From the NCBI RefSeq assembly GCF_000265525.1, contig NC_018015.1, positions 966,322 to 1,030,321 of the forward strand: DNA of 64,000 nucleotides, in the 5' to 3' direction. Made by a program: the position numbers and the translations under genes. Shown in pieces: positions 51,679 through 60,400 of this stretch. The DNA is from Thermococcus cleftensis. GTDB lineage: Archaea; Methanobacteriota_B; Thermococci; Thermococcales; Thermococcaceae. Every line of letters begins with the position of its first letter. Position 1 is the stretch's first letter. Below the pieces are notes generated by a model, which saw only the letters and a list, made by a program, of their open reading frames with translations, was not told where the DNA came from and did no database searches.

Positions 51679-51720
51679 GTTATACCTTACGAGGGGGATT
51701 TTAAAAACCTATCACCAATG

Positions 51721-51743
51721 CCCCCCAAGGTTCATCAATGGAG
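51721..51743 (-). repeat. Degenerate ORB
   Basis: On the minus strand CTCCATTGATGAACC is followed by the run TTGGGGGG, matching the ORB layout (dyad, spacer, G-run) with a poor dyad. Confidence 0.45.
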
Positions 51744-51748
51744 CGTTT

Positions 51749-51762
51749 TTTCCAGTGGAAAC
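51749..51762. repeat. Mini-ORB in oriC
   Basis: TTTCCAGTGGAAAC, a strong match to the mini-ORB core bound by Orc1/Cdc6. Confidence 0.7.
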
Positions 51763-51790
51763 AGAGGTCTTTTTCGATGGCCATCTGAAA

Positions 51791-51821
51791 GACCCCCCAG
51801 AGTTTCATTTCCACTGGAGCT
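51791..51821 (-). repeat. Origin recognition box (left, inverted)
   Basis: Read on the minus strand: AGCTCCAGTGGAAATG, then AAACTCT, then GGGGGGTC. Dyad, AAAC spacer and G-run all match the archaeal ORB consensus. Confidence 0.85.
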
Positions 51822-51839
51822 CAGTTTTGCAGATGGACG

Positions 51840-52060
51840 GATTTTCGCGGCTAGAAAGATGAAAGGAGTGTTTATAAACAATCTTTCGAACATCAAATAA
51901 GCAGATTTAAAAACAAGCTCTGAGTTTTGTAGTCTTTCGTTCATTACTATTCAGAGATTTGGGGATTTTATGAACATTGTTCATGAAAATGTATAAATAC
52001 CAAAAGTTTAAAAGAAAACGGGAGAGTTTCACCAAAAAGACAAAAAATTACGGGAGTAGC
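51840..52060. other. Probable duplex-unwinding element
   Basis: A markedly AT-rich run between the two inverted ORBs, containing A/T tracts such as ttaaaaac, tttatgaac and aaaagtttaaaagaaa. It is the most likely site of initial melting. No ORF with a ribosome site lies here. Confidence 0.6.
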
Positions 52061-52070
52061 CAAAACCTGG

Positions 52071-52100
52071 CTCCAGTGGAAATAAAACTCCCAGGGGGTA
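52071..52100 (+). repeat. Origin recognition box (right)
   Basis: On the plus strand: CTCCAGTGGAAATAAAAC, then TCCCA, then GGGGGTA. Facing the left ORB, it brackets the AT-rich segment, as Orc1 orientation would demand for melting. Confidence 0.85.
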
Positions 52101-52206
52101 TTGAAGTGTTTAACTTTTCTAAATTGCAAAACACTTTTGTTTACCATGAATGTCTAAAACAGTCCACCAATGTCCGTATTTTAATGTTCATTTAAGTTCA
52201 TTCACC

Positions 52207-52221
52207 TTTCAGTGGAAATGA
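52207..52221. repeat. Mini-ORB variant in oriC
   Basis: TTTCAGTGGAAATGA, the mini-ORB core with one C missing from the left arm. Confidence 0.5.
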
Positions 52222-52385
52222 TCGTTTGATTTCATCTGAACATTTACAAACCTAAAATTCCGCTGTACATTTATGGGCGCTTAACCCCTTTGCTTCCTGT
52301 GGAGAACGAAGGCTCGGGTTTGCCTGTGCCGTTTCAAGTGCAAAGTTAATTAACCTACATCGCATAGTATTCTTCGGTGGTTTCC

Positions 52386-53009
52386 ATGGACGACATCGAG
52401 GTTCAGGTTCTTGAGTGGCTTCGGGAGGGTGACGACACTGCCCAGGACATAGTGGATCTCCCCTGGTCCGTCAGGGAAGTTCAACCTGGGACTTATCTGG
52501 CCGAACACCCGAGAATGCCGTTCTCTCTCCTTGTGGTGTTCTCAGAGGGCTTTGTCCACCTACTAGTGCCTATGGGTCTCGAGACATTCTCCATGTCCAA
52601 CAACGAGAAGTTGAGGGTGTATCATACCCTCCTTCGTCTCAACGACCAGGTGAATCTGATGAAGTTCACTCTCTCAGGAATGGACGATGACGTCTATCTT
52701 CGCGTGGATCTTGACAAGAAGACTCTTGGCAAGGACGAGTTCAACGATGCGCTCACGGCTTTGCTAATAGGCCTTATGTCCGCGGTATCAGCCATGGGGC
52801 TGGAAGAGGCCTTCGAAAGAGAAATCTTTGACCGCATCGTTGGAATGGTTCTTGAGAGGGTTGAGCGCGGCGCCAGCAGGGACGAACTTATGAGGTTCCT
52901 GACCGTCAAGGTCGGTATGAGCGTTGAGGACGCAAAAAACCTGCTCAACGAGGTGTTCGCGGCCAAGAAAGAAATTGATGGGCAGGGGGAAGACGTTGGG
53001 TACTTCTGA
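52386..53009 (+). CDS. YbjN-like small protein (first of two tandem paralogues)
   Basis: A 207-residue cytoplasmic protein. ATG 52386 follows CGGTGG. Residues ~1-130 have the pattern of YbjN / type III secretion chaperone-like folds: PFSLLVVFSEGFVHLLVP, then VYHTLLRLNDQVNLMKFTLSG and the long helix DEFNDALTALLIGLMS. The C-terminal third is helical and acidic (a second paralogue motif, ELMRFLTVKVGMSVEDAKNLL). Function unknown. It is transcribed away from oriC, with the second copy 146 bp downstream. Confidence 0.8.
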   Translation: MDDIEVQVLEWLREGDDTAQDIVDLPWSVREVQPGTYLAEHPRMPFSLLVVFSEGFVHLLVPMGLETFSMSNNEKLRVYHTLLRLNDQVNLMKFTLSGMDDDVYLRVDLDKKTLGKDEFNDALTALLIGLMSAVSAMGLEEAFEREIFDRIVGMVLERVERGASRDELMRFLTVKVGMSVEDAKNLLNEVFAAKKEIDGQGEDVGYF

Positions 53010-53154
53010 TTTACTTCGGTTTTCTTTTCACTCTTCTAGTCGATGTATCGGTATCAATGTATACGTTTTTAGAATCTTGTAGTCCGGGATTAGAATCTCT
53101 TACTACCGGCATGTTTATAAACTCTTTCTCATTTAGAACCTTGAGGTGATTTGT

Positions 53155-53766
53155 GTGACTGATATTGAAACGCAGGTTCTTGAGTGGCTCAGGACGGGCA
53201 GAGAAGATGCCGCCGACATAGTTGATCTCCCCTGGGAGGTCAAGGCGGTTGGAGAGTCCGTGTACGTTGCCGAGCATCCCAAGATGCCTTTCACCCTCGT
53301 GGTCATGTTCTCCGACGAGTTTGTTCACCTTGTGATCCCCACGAGCCTTGAAACCTACGGCCTGGGCGATGAGGACAGGCTCTACGTTTACCACACCCTC
53401 CTTGAGCTGAACGATAGGATATACATGATGAAGTTCAGCCTTGGGAGGCCCAACGACGTTGTTAACATCCGTGTTGACCTCGACAAGAAGACCCTTGGCA
53501 AGGAGGAATTCAACGACGCCCTGACTGCCCTGGCGATTGGCCTTCTCTCGGGAGTTTCCGCCCTCGGACTCGAGGAGGAGTTCGTTGAGAGGATATTCGA
53601 CCGCATCGTCGTCATGCTCCTTGAGAGGATTCAGAAGGGCTACACCTACGAGCAGCTCATGGAGTTCCTCACCATCAAGGTCGGGCTTGCGGAGAAGGAC
53701 GCCAAGGAACTTCTCGACGCCGTTCTTGAAGCTGTGGAAGAAGAGCCTGCCGGGGAAGATGGTTGA
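53155..53766 (+). CDS. YbjN-like small protein (second paralogue)
   Basis: A 203-residue paralogue of the previous gene, sharing the same start (xTDIEVQVLEWLR versus MDDIEVQVLEWLR), the DIVDLPW segment, the KKTLGKxEFNDALTAL helix and the C-terminal ELMEFLTIKVGL end. GTG 53155 follows GAGGTGAT. It has its own TATA (gtttataaac near 53113). The pair is next to orc1/cdc6 and may work as a heterodimer; a link with replication is inferred only from location. Confidence 0.8.
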   Translation: MTDIETQVLEWLRTGREDAADIVDLPWEVKAVGESVYVAEHPKMPFTLVVMFSDEFVHLVIPTSLETYGLGDEDRLYVYHTLLELNDRIYMMKFSLGRPNDVVNIRVDLDKKTLGKEEFNDALTALAIGLLSGVSALGLEEEFVERIFDRIVVMLLERIQKGYTYEQLMEFLTIKVGLAEKDAKELLDAVLEAVEEEPAGEDG

Positions 53767-54021
53767 TCTGGCCCTCTTTTCTCTGGCCATCTCTTCTATT
53801 TTCTGGTTGGCTTTTTACATTCCCCTGTTCAACAACGCATATAAACCCCCGACTCCGAGTATCTATGCTTTCCTCTGCATCCAGTGCTTCCTTTGGAGGC
53901 AGTGTATAGCGTTCAATTTGGAACATGGTATCTTGACAAATATCCAGAATTAGCGCTTAAAAATGTTCATCTGGCGATAATGTCCTGCTTAATTTGCGCT
54001 ATAATCTGGGGTCGCCCTGGA

Positions 54022-54034
54022 TTTCCGGTGGAAT
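54022..54034. repeat. Mini-ORB variant directly before orc1/cdc6
   Basis: TTTCCGGTGGAAT, 12 bp upstream of the orc1/cdc6 ATG, overlapping its ribosome binding region. A bound Orc1 could block its own synthesis. Confidence 0.45.
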
Positions 54035-54045
54035 GGGTGGTGCTC

Positions 54046-55293
54046 ATGGACGACAACTACCTCGATTCGATCTTCGAGAAGTATCTCCACGCCAAGAAGA
54101 TATTCAAGAACAAGGAAGTGCTCAGGCATAGCTACACTCCCAAGGAGCTTCCCCACAGGCGCGAGCAGATAGAGGAGCTGGCTCACATTCTAGTTCCCGT
54201 CCTGCGCGGTGAGACGCCTTCAAACGTTTTCGTGTACGGGAAGACTGGAACGGGTAAGACCGTCACCATAAAGTTCGTCACAGAGGAGCTGAAAAAGATA
54301 TCCGACAAGTATCGGATTCCCGTCGATGTCATCTACATAAACTGCGAGATAGTGGATACCCAGTACCGCGTTCTGGCCAACATCGTGAACTATTTCAAAG
54401 ACGAGAGTGGTGTGGAGGTTCCTCTCGTCGGCTGGCCGACAGACGAGGTTTACGCGAGACTGAAGGAGGTTATAGATGCGCGTGAGCGCTTCGTCATAAT
54501 AGTCCTGGACGAGATTGACAAGCTCATCAAGAAGAGCGGCGACGACATACTCTACTCCCTCACGAGGATAAATACCGAGCTGTCCAGGGCCAAGGTTAGC
54601 ATAATCGGCATCTCCAACGACCTAAAGTTCAAGGAGTATCTCGACGCACGTGTTCTCTCGAGCCTGAGTGAGGAGGAGGTTGTCTTTCCGCCTTACGACG
54701 CCAACCAGCTCAGGGATATTCTCCTCCAGCGTGCCAAAGATGCCTTCAACGAGGGCGTTCTCGACGACGGTGTCGTTCCCCTCTGTGCCGCCCTGGCCGC
54801 TCGCGAGCATGGTGATGCGAGAAGGGCCCTTGACCTGCTCCGCGTTGCGGGTGAGATAGCGGAGCGCGAGGGGGCTAGTAAAGTAACGGAGAGGCACGTC
54901 TGGAAGGCCCAGGAGAAGATAGAGCAGGACACGATGGAGGAGGTCATAAAAACCCTTCCCCTCCACTCGAAGGTTCTCCTCTACGCCATCGTTCTCCTCG
55001 ACGAGAACGGCGAGTTGCCTGCCAACACCGGCGACGTTTACTCGGTTTACATGTCCCTCTGCGACCACATAGACCTCGAGCCCCTCACCCAGAGGCGCGT
55101 CAGCGATCTGATAAACGAGCTCGACATGCTTGGCATCATCAACGCCAAGGTCGTCAGTAAGGGCCGCTACGGCAGGACGAAAGAGATACGGCTCAACGTA
55201 ACACCTTATAAGGTGAAGAACATATACCGCCACGACCCGCAGCTCCAGACCCTGCTCACGATTAGCATGTCCCGCCAGAGGAGGCTGCTCTGA
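54046..55293 (+). CDS. cdc6: Origin recognition/initiator protein Orc1/Cdc6
   Basis: A 415-residue AAA+ initiator, the usual archaeal length. ATG 54046 follows GGTGG; the upstream in-frame codons lie in the leader. Motifs are Walker A GKTGTGKTV (~residue 67), Walker B VIIVLDEIDKL (~150), sensor 1 IIGISND, the sensor 2 arginine in HGDARRALDLL and a C-terminal winged helix (~315-400) that reads ORBs. It melts the origin and loads MCM. The stop overlaps the DP1 start by one base (TGATG), making one operon with the DNA polymerase D subunits. Confidence 0.97.
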   Translation: MDDNYLDSIFEKYLHAKKIFKNKEVLRHSYTPKELPHRREQIEELAHILVPVLRGETPSNVFVYGKTGTGKTVTIKFVTEELKKISDKYRIPVDVIYINCEIVDTQYRVLANIVNYFKDESGVEVPLVGWPTDEVYARLKEVIDARERFVIIVLDEIDKLIKKSGDDILYSLTRINTELSRAKVSIIGISNDLKFKEYLDARVLSSLSEEEVVFPPYDANQLRDILLQRAKDAFNEGVLDDGVVPLCAALAAREHGDARRALDLLRVAGEIAEREGASKVTERHVWKAQEKIEQDTMEEVIKTLPLHSKVLLYAIVLLDENGELPANTGDVYSVYMSLCDHIDLEPLTQRRVSDLINELDMLGIINAKVVSKGRYGRTKEIRLNVTPYKVKNIYRHDPQLQTLLTISMSRQRRLL

Positions 55294-57449
55294 TGGGCCT
55301 GATAGAGGACTTAATGACAAACCGCTATCTAATAACTCCTTCCGCCTACTATCTTCTCGCCGACGGCTATAAGAGGGACTTCACGCTCGCCGAGCTGATA
55401 AAGTTTGCCAAGGCTAGGGGAACCTTTGTAATAGACTCCTCCATCGCAAGGGAGTTCCTCGAGATGAAAGGGGGCGTTCCATTGGAAGTTCCCTCTCCCT
55501 CCGAGCCGCAGCCGTCCGCCGAAACTGGTGAGGGAATCTTGGAGGATTCTGGTGGTGTGGTTGAATATCGGGAAGAACAATCCCATTCTGTGGATTCGGC
55601 CGGGGATAGTGCTTCGTTGTCAGAGATCAGTGACGTCGGGGAAGATTCGGCCGATAGGTCAGGCACGTTGATTTCCACTGGAAATGCCGAAGAAATCCTC
55701 TCCAAAACACCTTCCTTTTCACAATTGGAGCAAGAAAAATCCCACTTCTTCGGGGGGGAGAGTTCTATTTCCACTGGAACTTCGGTCAGCGAGACCTCCA
55801 GTGATGAATCCGGTGAGGGTGTGGCCGAGGTTTCTGGAGAGGTGCTTCCAGTGGAAGATGTCCGGACTGAAAACAGTTCCACCGAATCTGACGTCCTCCT
55901 AGAGGATAATCCTTTGGAGAATAGCTCCCAAGGCCCCCTTGTTGCTGAAAATGAGTATGCCAACGGGAGCGGCTACGGGGACAGTGAGGAGTATTATGAG
56001 AACGGCAATGGGGTCAAGCCGAAGATCGTTTACGGTGACTACGGGGTTCCAATAGCCTACGTTGGAGATGAGGTGCTGGAGGAAGAAAAGAGCTACTCGG
56101 TTTACCGCGACGTTGTGATAACCCCGAGGGAGGGGTTCGTTTACCGGGCTAGGGAGATCCCTGACGACTGGGAGCTGGTCTTCGACGTCAAGGACGTGAA
56201 GTTCGAGGTCCCCAAGGTGAAGAGCGCCGCGAGCAAGGAAGGGGAGATAATAGTCAAGGTGTATGCTGACTACTTTAAGAGTCGGCTGAGGAAGATGCGC
56301 CGGATCCTCCGCGAGAACCCAGAGCTCGGAAGTGTCATAGACATCGGCAAGCTGAGCTACGTGGGCGGCGATGAGGAGGTAACCATAATAGGCCTCATCA
56401 ACAGCAAGAAGGAAACGGCCAAGGGCTTCATGTTCGAGGTCGAGGACAACACGGGGATAATCAAGGTCTTCATAAACCGCAACAACGAGGAGAGCAGGAA
56501 GTTCTTCCAGATAATGCCCGACTCTGTCGTTGCCTTCCGTGGCCGCTATTCCAGAAGGGGTCTCTTCTTCGCTGACAAGATATTCCTCCCAGACGTCCCC
56601 AAGTTCAAGCGTGAGAAGCCCCCGTTGGAGGAGAAGGTTTACGCGATCCTCTTGAGCGATATCCACGTTGGCTCTAACAAGTTCTGCGAGAAGGCCTTTG
56701 AAAGGTTCCTCGAGTGGCTCAACGGTGAGGTGAACAACAGGAAGGAAGAGGAGCTGGTCAGTAGGATAAAGTACATGATAATCGCCGGCGACGTGGTTGA
56801 TGGGATAGGCATCTATCCCGGCCAGTACAACGAGCTGGCGATTCCCGATATCTTTGACCAGTATGAGGCCCTAACGAACCTTCTCCGCAACGTTCCGGAT
56901 CACATAACCACCTTCATCGGCCCTGGCAACCACGATGCCGCTAGAACGGCCCTGCCTCAGCCGGGCTTCTACGACGAATACGCCCGTCCACTGAAGAGGC
57001 TAAAGAACGCGGTCATAATAAGCAACCCCGCCGTGATAAGGCTCCACGGCAGGGACTTCCTCATAGCTCACGGTAGGGGCATAGAAGACGTCGTCACCGC
57101 TCTCCCGAACAGGAGCCACCACAGGCCTGCGGAGGCGATGCTTGACCTGCTGAAGCTCCGCCATCTCGCGCCGACCTTCGGGGAGAAGGTTCCCATAGCG
57201 CCTGACCCCGAGGACACGCTCGTCATAGAGTCGGTTCCCGACCTCTTCCAGGCCGGCCACGTCCACGTCATGGAGTACAGGATTTACAACGGCGTCTTCC
57301 TGATAAACACCGGCACCTGGCAGGCCCAGACGGAGTTCCAGAAGATGGTGAACATCGTGCCGACCCCTGCGAGGGTCCCGATAATAGACGTTGAGACCGC
57401 CCGTCTCCGCGCCGTCGTGAGGTTCGACCAGTTCTGCGAGGGGGTTTGA
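55293..57449 (+). CDS. polB: DNA polymerase D small subunit DP1 (3'-5' exonuclease)
   Basis: A 718-residue exonuclease subunit. Residues ~1-60 form an N-terminal helical domain; ~65-265 are a Ser/Glu-rich, low-complexity linker; an OB-fold follows (~340-440, EVTIIGLINSKKETAKGF). The calcineurin-like phosphodiesterase core (~445-715) shows DIH (D456, H458), GDVVDG, GNHD (N546, H547), AHGRG and GHVHV, the metal-dependent Mre11-like proofreading site. DP1 pairs with DP2. The linker carries several mini-ORB palindromes. The next gene starts immediately after the stop. Confidence 0.97.
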   Translation: MGLIEDLMTNRYLITPSAYYLLADGYKRDFTLAELIKFAKARGTFVIDSSIAREFLEMKGGVPLEVPSPSEPQPSAETGEGILEDSGGVVEYREEQSHSVDSAGDSASLSEISDVGEDSADRSGTLISTGNAEEILSKTPSFSQLEQEKSHFFGGESSISTGTSVSETSSDESGEGVAEVSGEVLPVEDVRTENSSTESDVLLEDNPLENSSQGPLVAENEYANGSGYGDSEEYYENGNGVKPKIVYGDYGVPIAYVGDEVLEEEKSYSVYRDVVITPREGFVYRAREIPDDWELVFDVKDVKFEVPKVKSAASKEGEIIVKVYADYFKSRLRKMRRILRENPELGSVIDIGKLSYVGGDEEVTIIGLINSKKETAKGFMFEVEDNTGIIKVFINRNNEESRKFFQIMPDSVVAFRGRYSRRGLFFADKIFLPDVPKFKREKPPLEEKVYAILLSDIHVGSNKFCEKAFERFLEWLNGEVNNRKEEELVSRIKYMIIAGDVVDGIGIYPGQYNELAIPDIFDQYEALTNLLRNVPDHITTFIGPGNHDAARTALPQPGFYDEYARPLKRLKNAVIISNPAVIRLHGRDFLIAHGRGIEDVVTALPNRSHHRPAEAMLDLLKLRHLAPTFGEKVPIAPDPEDTLVIESVPDLFQAGHVHVMEYRIYNGVFLINTGTWQAQTEFQKMVNIVPTPARVPIIDVETARLRAVVRFDQFCEGV
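55477..55487. repeat. Mini-ORB variant at the start of the DP1 linker
   Basis: TTCCATTGGAA, a one-mismatch form of the core. Confidence 0.35.
55671..55685. repeat. Mini-ORB palindrome in the DP1 linker (1)
   Basis: ATTTCCACTGGAAAT, a perfect 15-bp dyad apart from the central base, encoding ISTGN. Confidence 0.6.
55767..55780. repeat. Mini-ORB palindrome in the DP1 linker (2)
   Basis: ATTTCCACTGGAAC, encoding ISTGT. A G-run (55751-55757) lies just upstream on the plus strand; on the other strand the dyad is followed by an AACTCT spacer and C rather than G, unlike a real ORB. Confidence 0.6.
55845..55857. repeat. Mini-ORB palindrome in the DP1 linker (3)
   Basis: CTTCCAGTGGAAG, a perfect 13-bp dyad apart from the central base, encoding LPVED. 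Confidence 0.55.
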
Positions 57450-60400
57450 ATGGGGGAGGAGCTGTACTCACCTGAAATGAAGGCCTACTTCGAATCCCTC
57501 CAGCGCGAGATTGACAGGGCCTACGAGGTTGCGAGAAAGGCCCGCGCTCAGGGAAAAGACCCGAGCCTTGAAGTTGAAGTGCCCCAGGCCACGGACATGG
57601 CCGGCCGTGTGGAAAGCCTTGTGGGCCCACCGGGCGTTGCCGAGAGAATAAGAGAGCTAGTCAGGGAGTACGGTAAGGAGCTGGCCGCGTTAAAGGTGGT
57701 AGATGAAATCATCGATGGCAAGTTCGGCGATTTGGGAAGCAAGGAGAAATACGCGGAGCAGGCTGTAAGAACCGCTCTTGCCATTCTCACCGAGGGCATC
57801 GTCTCGGCCCCCCTTGAGGGAATAGCAGACGTTAAGATCAAGCGCAACGAGTGGGAGGACAACAGCGAGTACTTGGCGCTCTACTACGCGGGACCGATAA
57901 GGAGCTCCGGCGGGACGGCCCAGGCTTTAAGCGTTCTCGTCGGCGACTACGTGAGGAAGAAGCTCGGCCTCGACCGCTTCAAGCCCAGCGAGAAGCACAT
58001 AGAGAGAATGGTCGAGGAGATAGATCTCTACCACCGCGCCGTCACGCGCCTGCAGTACCACCCTGAGGCCGACGAGGTAAGGCTTGCCATGAGGAACATT
58101 CCCATCGAGATAACCGGCGAAGAAACGGATAAAGTCGAGGTTTCCCACCGTGACGTTCCCGGCGTTGAAACCAACCACCTGCGCGGTGGAGCTATTCTCG
58201 TTCTGGCCGAGGGAGTTCTCCAGAAGGCGAAGAAGCTCGTCAAGTACATAGATAAGATGGGTGTGGACGGCTGGGACTGGATAAAGGAGTTCGTCGAGGC
58301 CAAGGAGAAGGGCAAGAAGGCGGAGGATTCCAAACCTGGAGAATCCAAGGCTGAGGATTTCGGCGCCAGGGAGGAAGTTGCCGAAAAAGTTGAGAAGGGC
58401 TTCTACTACGAGCTCTACGAGCGCTTTAGGGCCAACATAGCCCCAAACAAGAAGTACACGAAGGAGATAATCGGTGGGAGGCCGCTCTTTGCCGAGCCAT
58501 CAACCAACGGCGGGTTCAGGCTCAGATACGGTCGCTCCCGCGTCAGCGGGTTCGCCACCTGGAGCGTGAACCCAGCGACGATGCTCATCCTCGACGAGTT
58601 CATAGCGATAGGCACCCAGATGAAGACGGAGAGGCCCGGAAAGGGCTGCATCGTAACCCCCGCCACCACCGTCGAGGGACCGATAGTAAAGCTCAGGGAC
58701 GGGAGCGTGGTGAGGGTAGACGACTACCAAACGGCCCTCAGAATCAGGGACAAAATCGAGGAGATACTCTACGTTGGCGATGCCCTTGTGAACTTCGGAG
58801 ACTTCGTCGAGAACAACCAGACGCTCCTGCCTGCCAACTACGCCGAGGAATGGTGGGTTCAGGAGTTCGTCAAAGCCATAGCGGAGACCTACGAGGTCGA
58901 GCTTAAGCCCTTCTCCGACAACCCGCGCGAGGCCATCGAGGAGGCGGCGGAATACATTGAGCTCGACCCAGATTTCCTGGAGAAGCTCCTCAAGGACCCC
59001 CTCCGCGTGAGGCCGAGCGTCGAGGAGGCGGTGCACATCTCAAAGGTTCTCGACGTTCCCCTTCACCCGTACTACACCCTCTACTGGAACACGCTGGAGC
59101 CGGAGGAGGTTGAGGAGCTCCAGAGGGCCCTTGTGGGTGCCCAAATCGAGTGGGACGAGTTCAGAAAGCTCAAGTTCGCGAGGAAGGTAGTCCTCGACAG
59201 CGATCCAAAGATAAAGCGCCACCTTGAACTGCTCGGCCTCCCCCACAGGCTTGAGCGGACCGAGGACAGGAAAAAGGTCATCGTGATAGACTACCCCTGG
59301 AGTGCAGCTCTGCTCACACCCCTGGGCAACCTCGAGTGGGAGTTCGAGGCCAAGCCCCTCTTCACGGTCATCGACATCATCAACGAGAACAACGGGATCA
59401 AGCTCCGCGACAGGGGAATCAGCTGGATCGGCGCTCGTATGGGCAGGCCGGAGAAGGCCAAGGAGAGGAAGATGAAGCCGCCTGTTCAGGTTCTCTTCCC
59501 CATAGGCCTCGCCGGTGGAAGCTCGCGCGACATAAAGAAGGCCGCCGAGGAAGGAAAGGTAACGAGCGTGGAGATAGCCTTCTTCAAGTGCCCGGAGTGC
59601 GGCCACACCGGGCCTGAGCACATCTGCCCGCGCTGTGGGACACGGAAGGAGCTTCTCTGGCACTGCGCCAAGTGCAACGTTGATTACTCGCAGGGTGAGG
59701 CCGAGAACTTTGACTTCCGCTGTCCGAAGTGCGGAACCGAGCTTAAGCCATACGCGAGGAGAACCATAAAGCCCTCCGAGCTTCTCCGCGCCGCGATGGA
59801 GAACGTCAAGGTCTACGGCATCGACAGGCTCAAGGGCGTCCAGGGTATGACCTCTGGCTTTAAGATGGCAGAACCGCTTGAGAAGGGCCTGCTGAGGGCC
59901 AAAAACGACGTCTACGTCTTTAAAGATGGAACGATTCGCTTCGACGCCACCGATGCCCCCATAACCCACTTCAAGCCGAGGGAAATTGGAACGAGCGTTG
60001 AAAAATTGAGGGAGCTCGGCTACACCCACGACTTCGAGGGCAAGCCCCTTGAGCGGGACGACCAGATACTCGAGCTTAAAGTCCAGGACGTCATACTGCC
60101 CTACGAGGCAGGGAAATATCTCCTCAAGGTGGCTCGCTTCATAGACGACCTCCTTGAGAAGTTCTACGGCCTGCCGAGGTTCTACAACGCCGAGAAGATG
60201 GAGGATCTCGTCGGGCACCTCGTTATAGGTTTAGCCCCACACACCTCGGCCGGAATCATCGGCAGGATAATCGGCTTTTCGGACGTTCTCGTTGGCTACG
60301 CTCACCCGTACTATCATGCAGCTAAAAGGCGCAACTGTGACGGCGACGAGGACGCTGTCATGCTCCTCCTCGATGCACTGCTCAACTTCAGCAAGTACTA

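Larger units (their letters stand above)
51679..52385. other. Chromosomal replication origin (oriC) region
   Basis: This gene-free stretch of 707 bp is notably AT-rich, especially 51840-52060 and 52110-52260. It holds two inverted origin recognition boxes with G-runs (51791-51821 and 52071-52100), a degenerate one (51721-51743), mini-ORBs at 51749 and 52207, and a 15-bp palindrome ATGAACATTGTTCAT at 51970-51984. Pyrococcus oriC has the same content (ORBs, mini-ORBs and an unwinding region between them) and lies near orc1/cdc6 and the polD genes, as here. The AT-rich DNA between the inverted ORBs is the likely duplex-unwinding element. Seen directly; origin function is inferred from family knowledge. 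Confidence 0.88.

Noticed and set aside
51735-52195. Small ORFs of 60-76 codons inside the oriC region
   Set aside because: They overlap the ORBs, lack ribosome sites, and have compositions set by the AT-rich DNA.
53884-54045. 54-codon N-terminal extension of Orc1/Cdc6
   Set aside because: No ribosome site; contains the promoter and a mini-ORB variant; ATG 54046 gives the normal length and has GGTGG upstream.
59040-60218. 392-codon minus-strand ORF
   Set aside because: Antisense to the DNA polymerase D large subunit; no motif.
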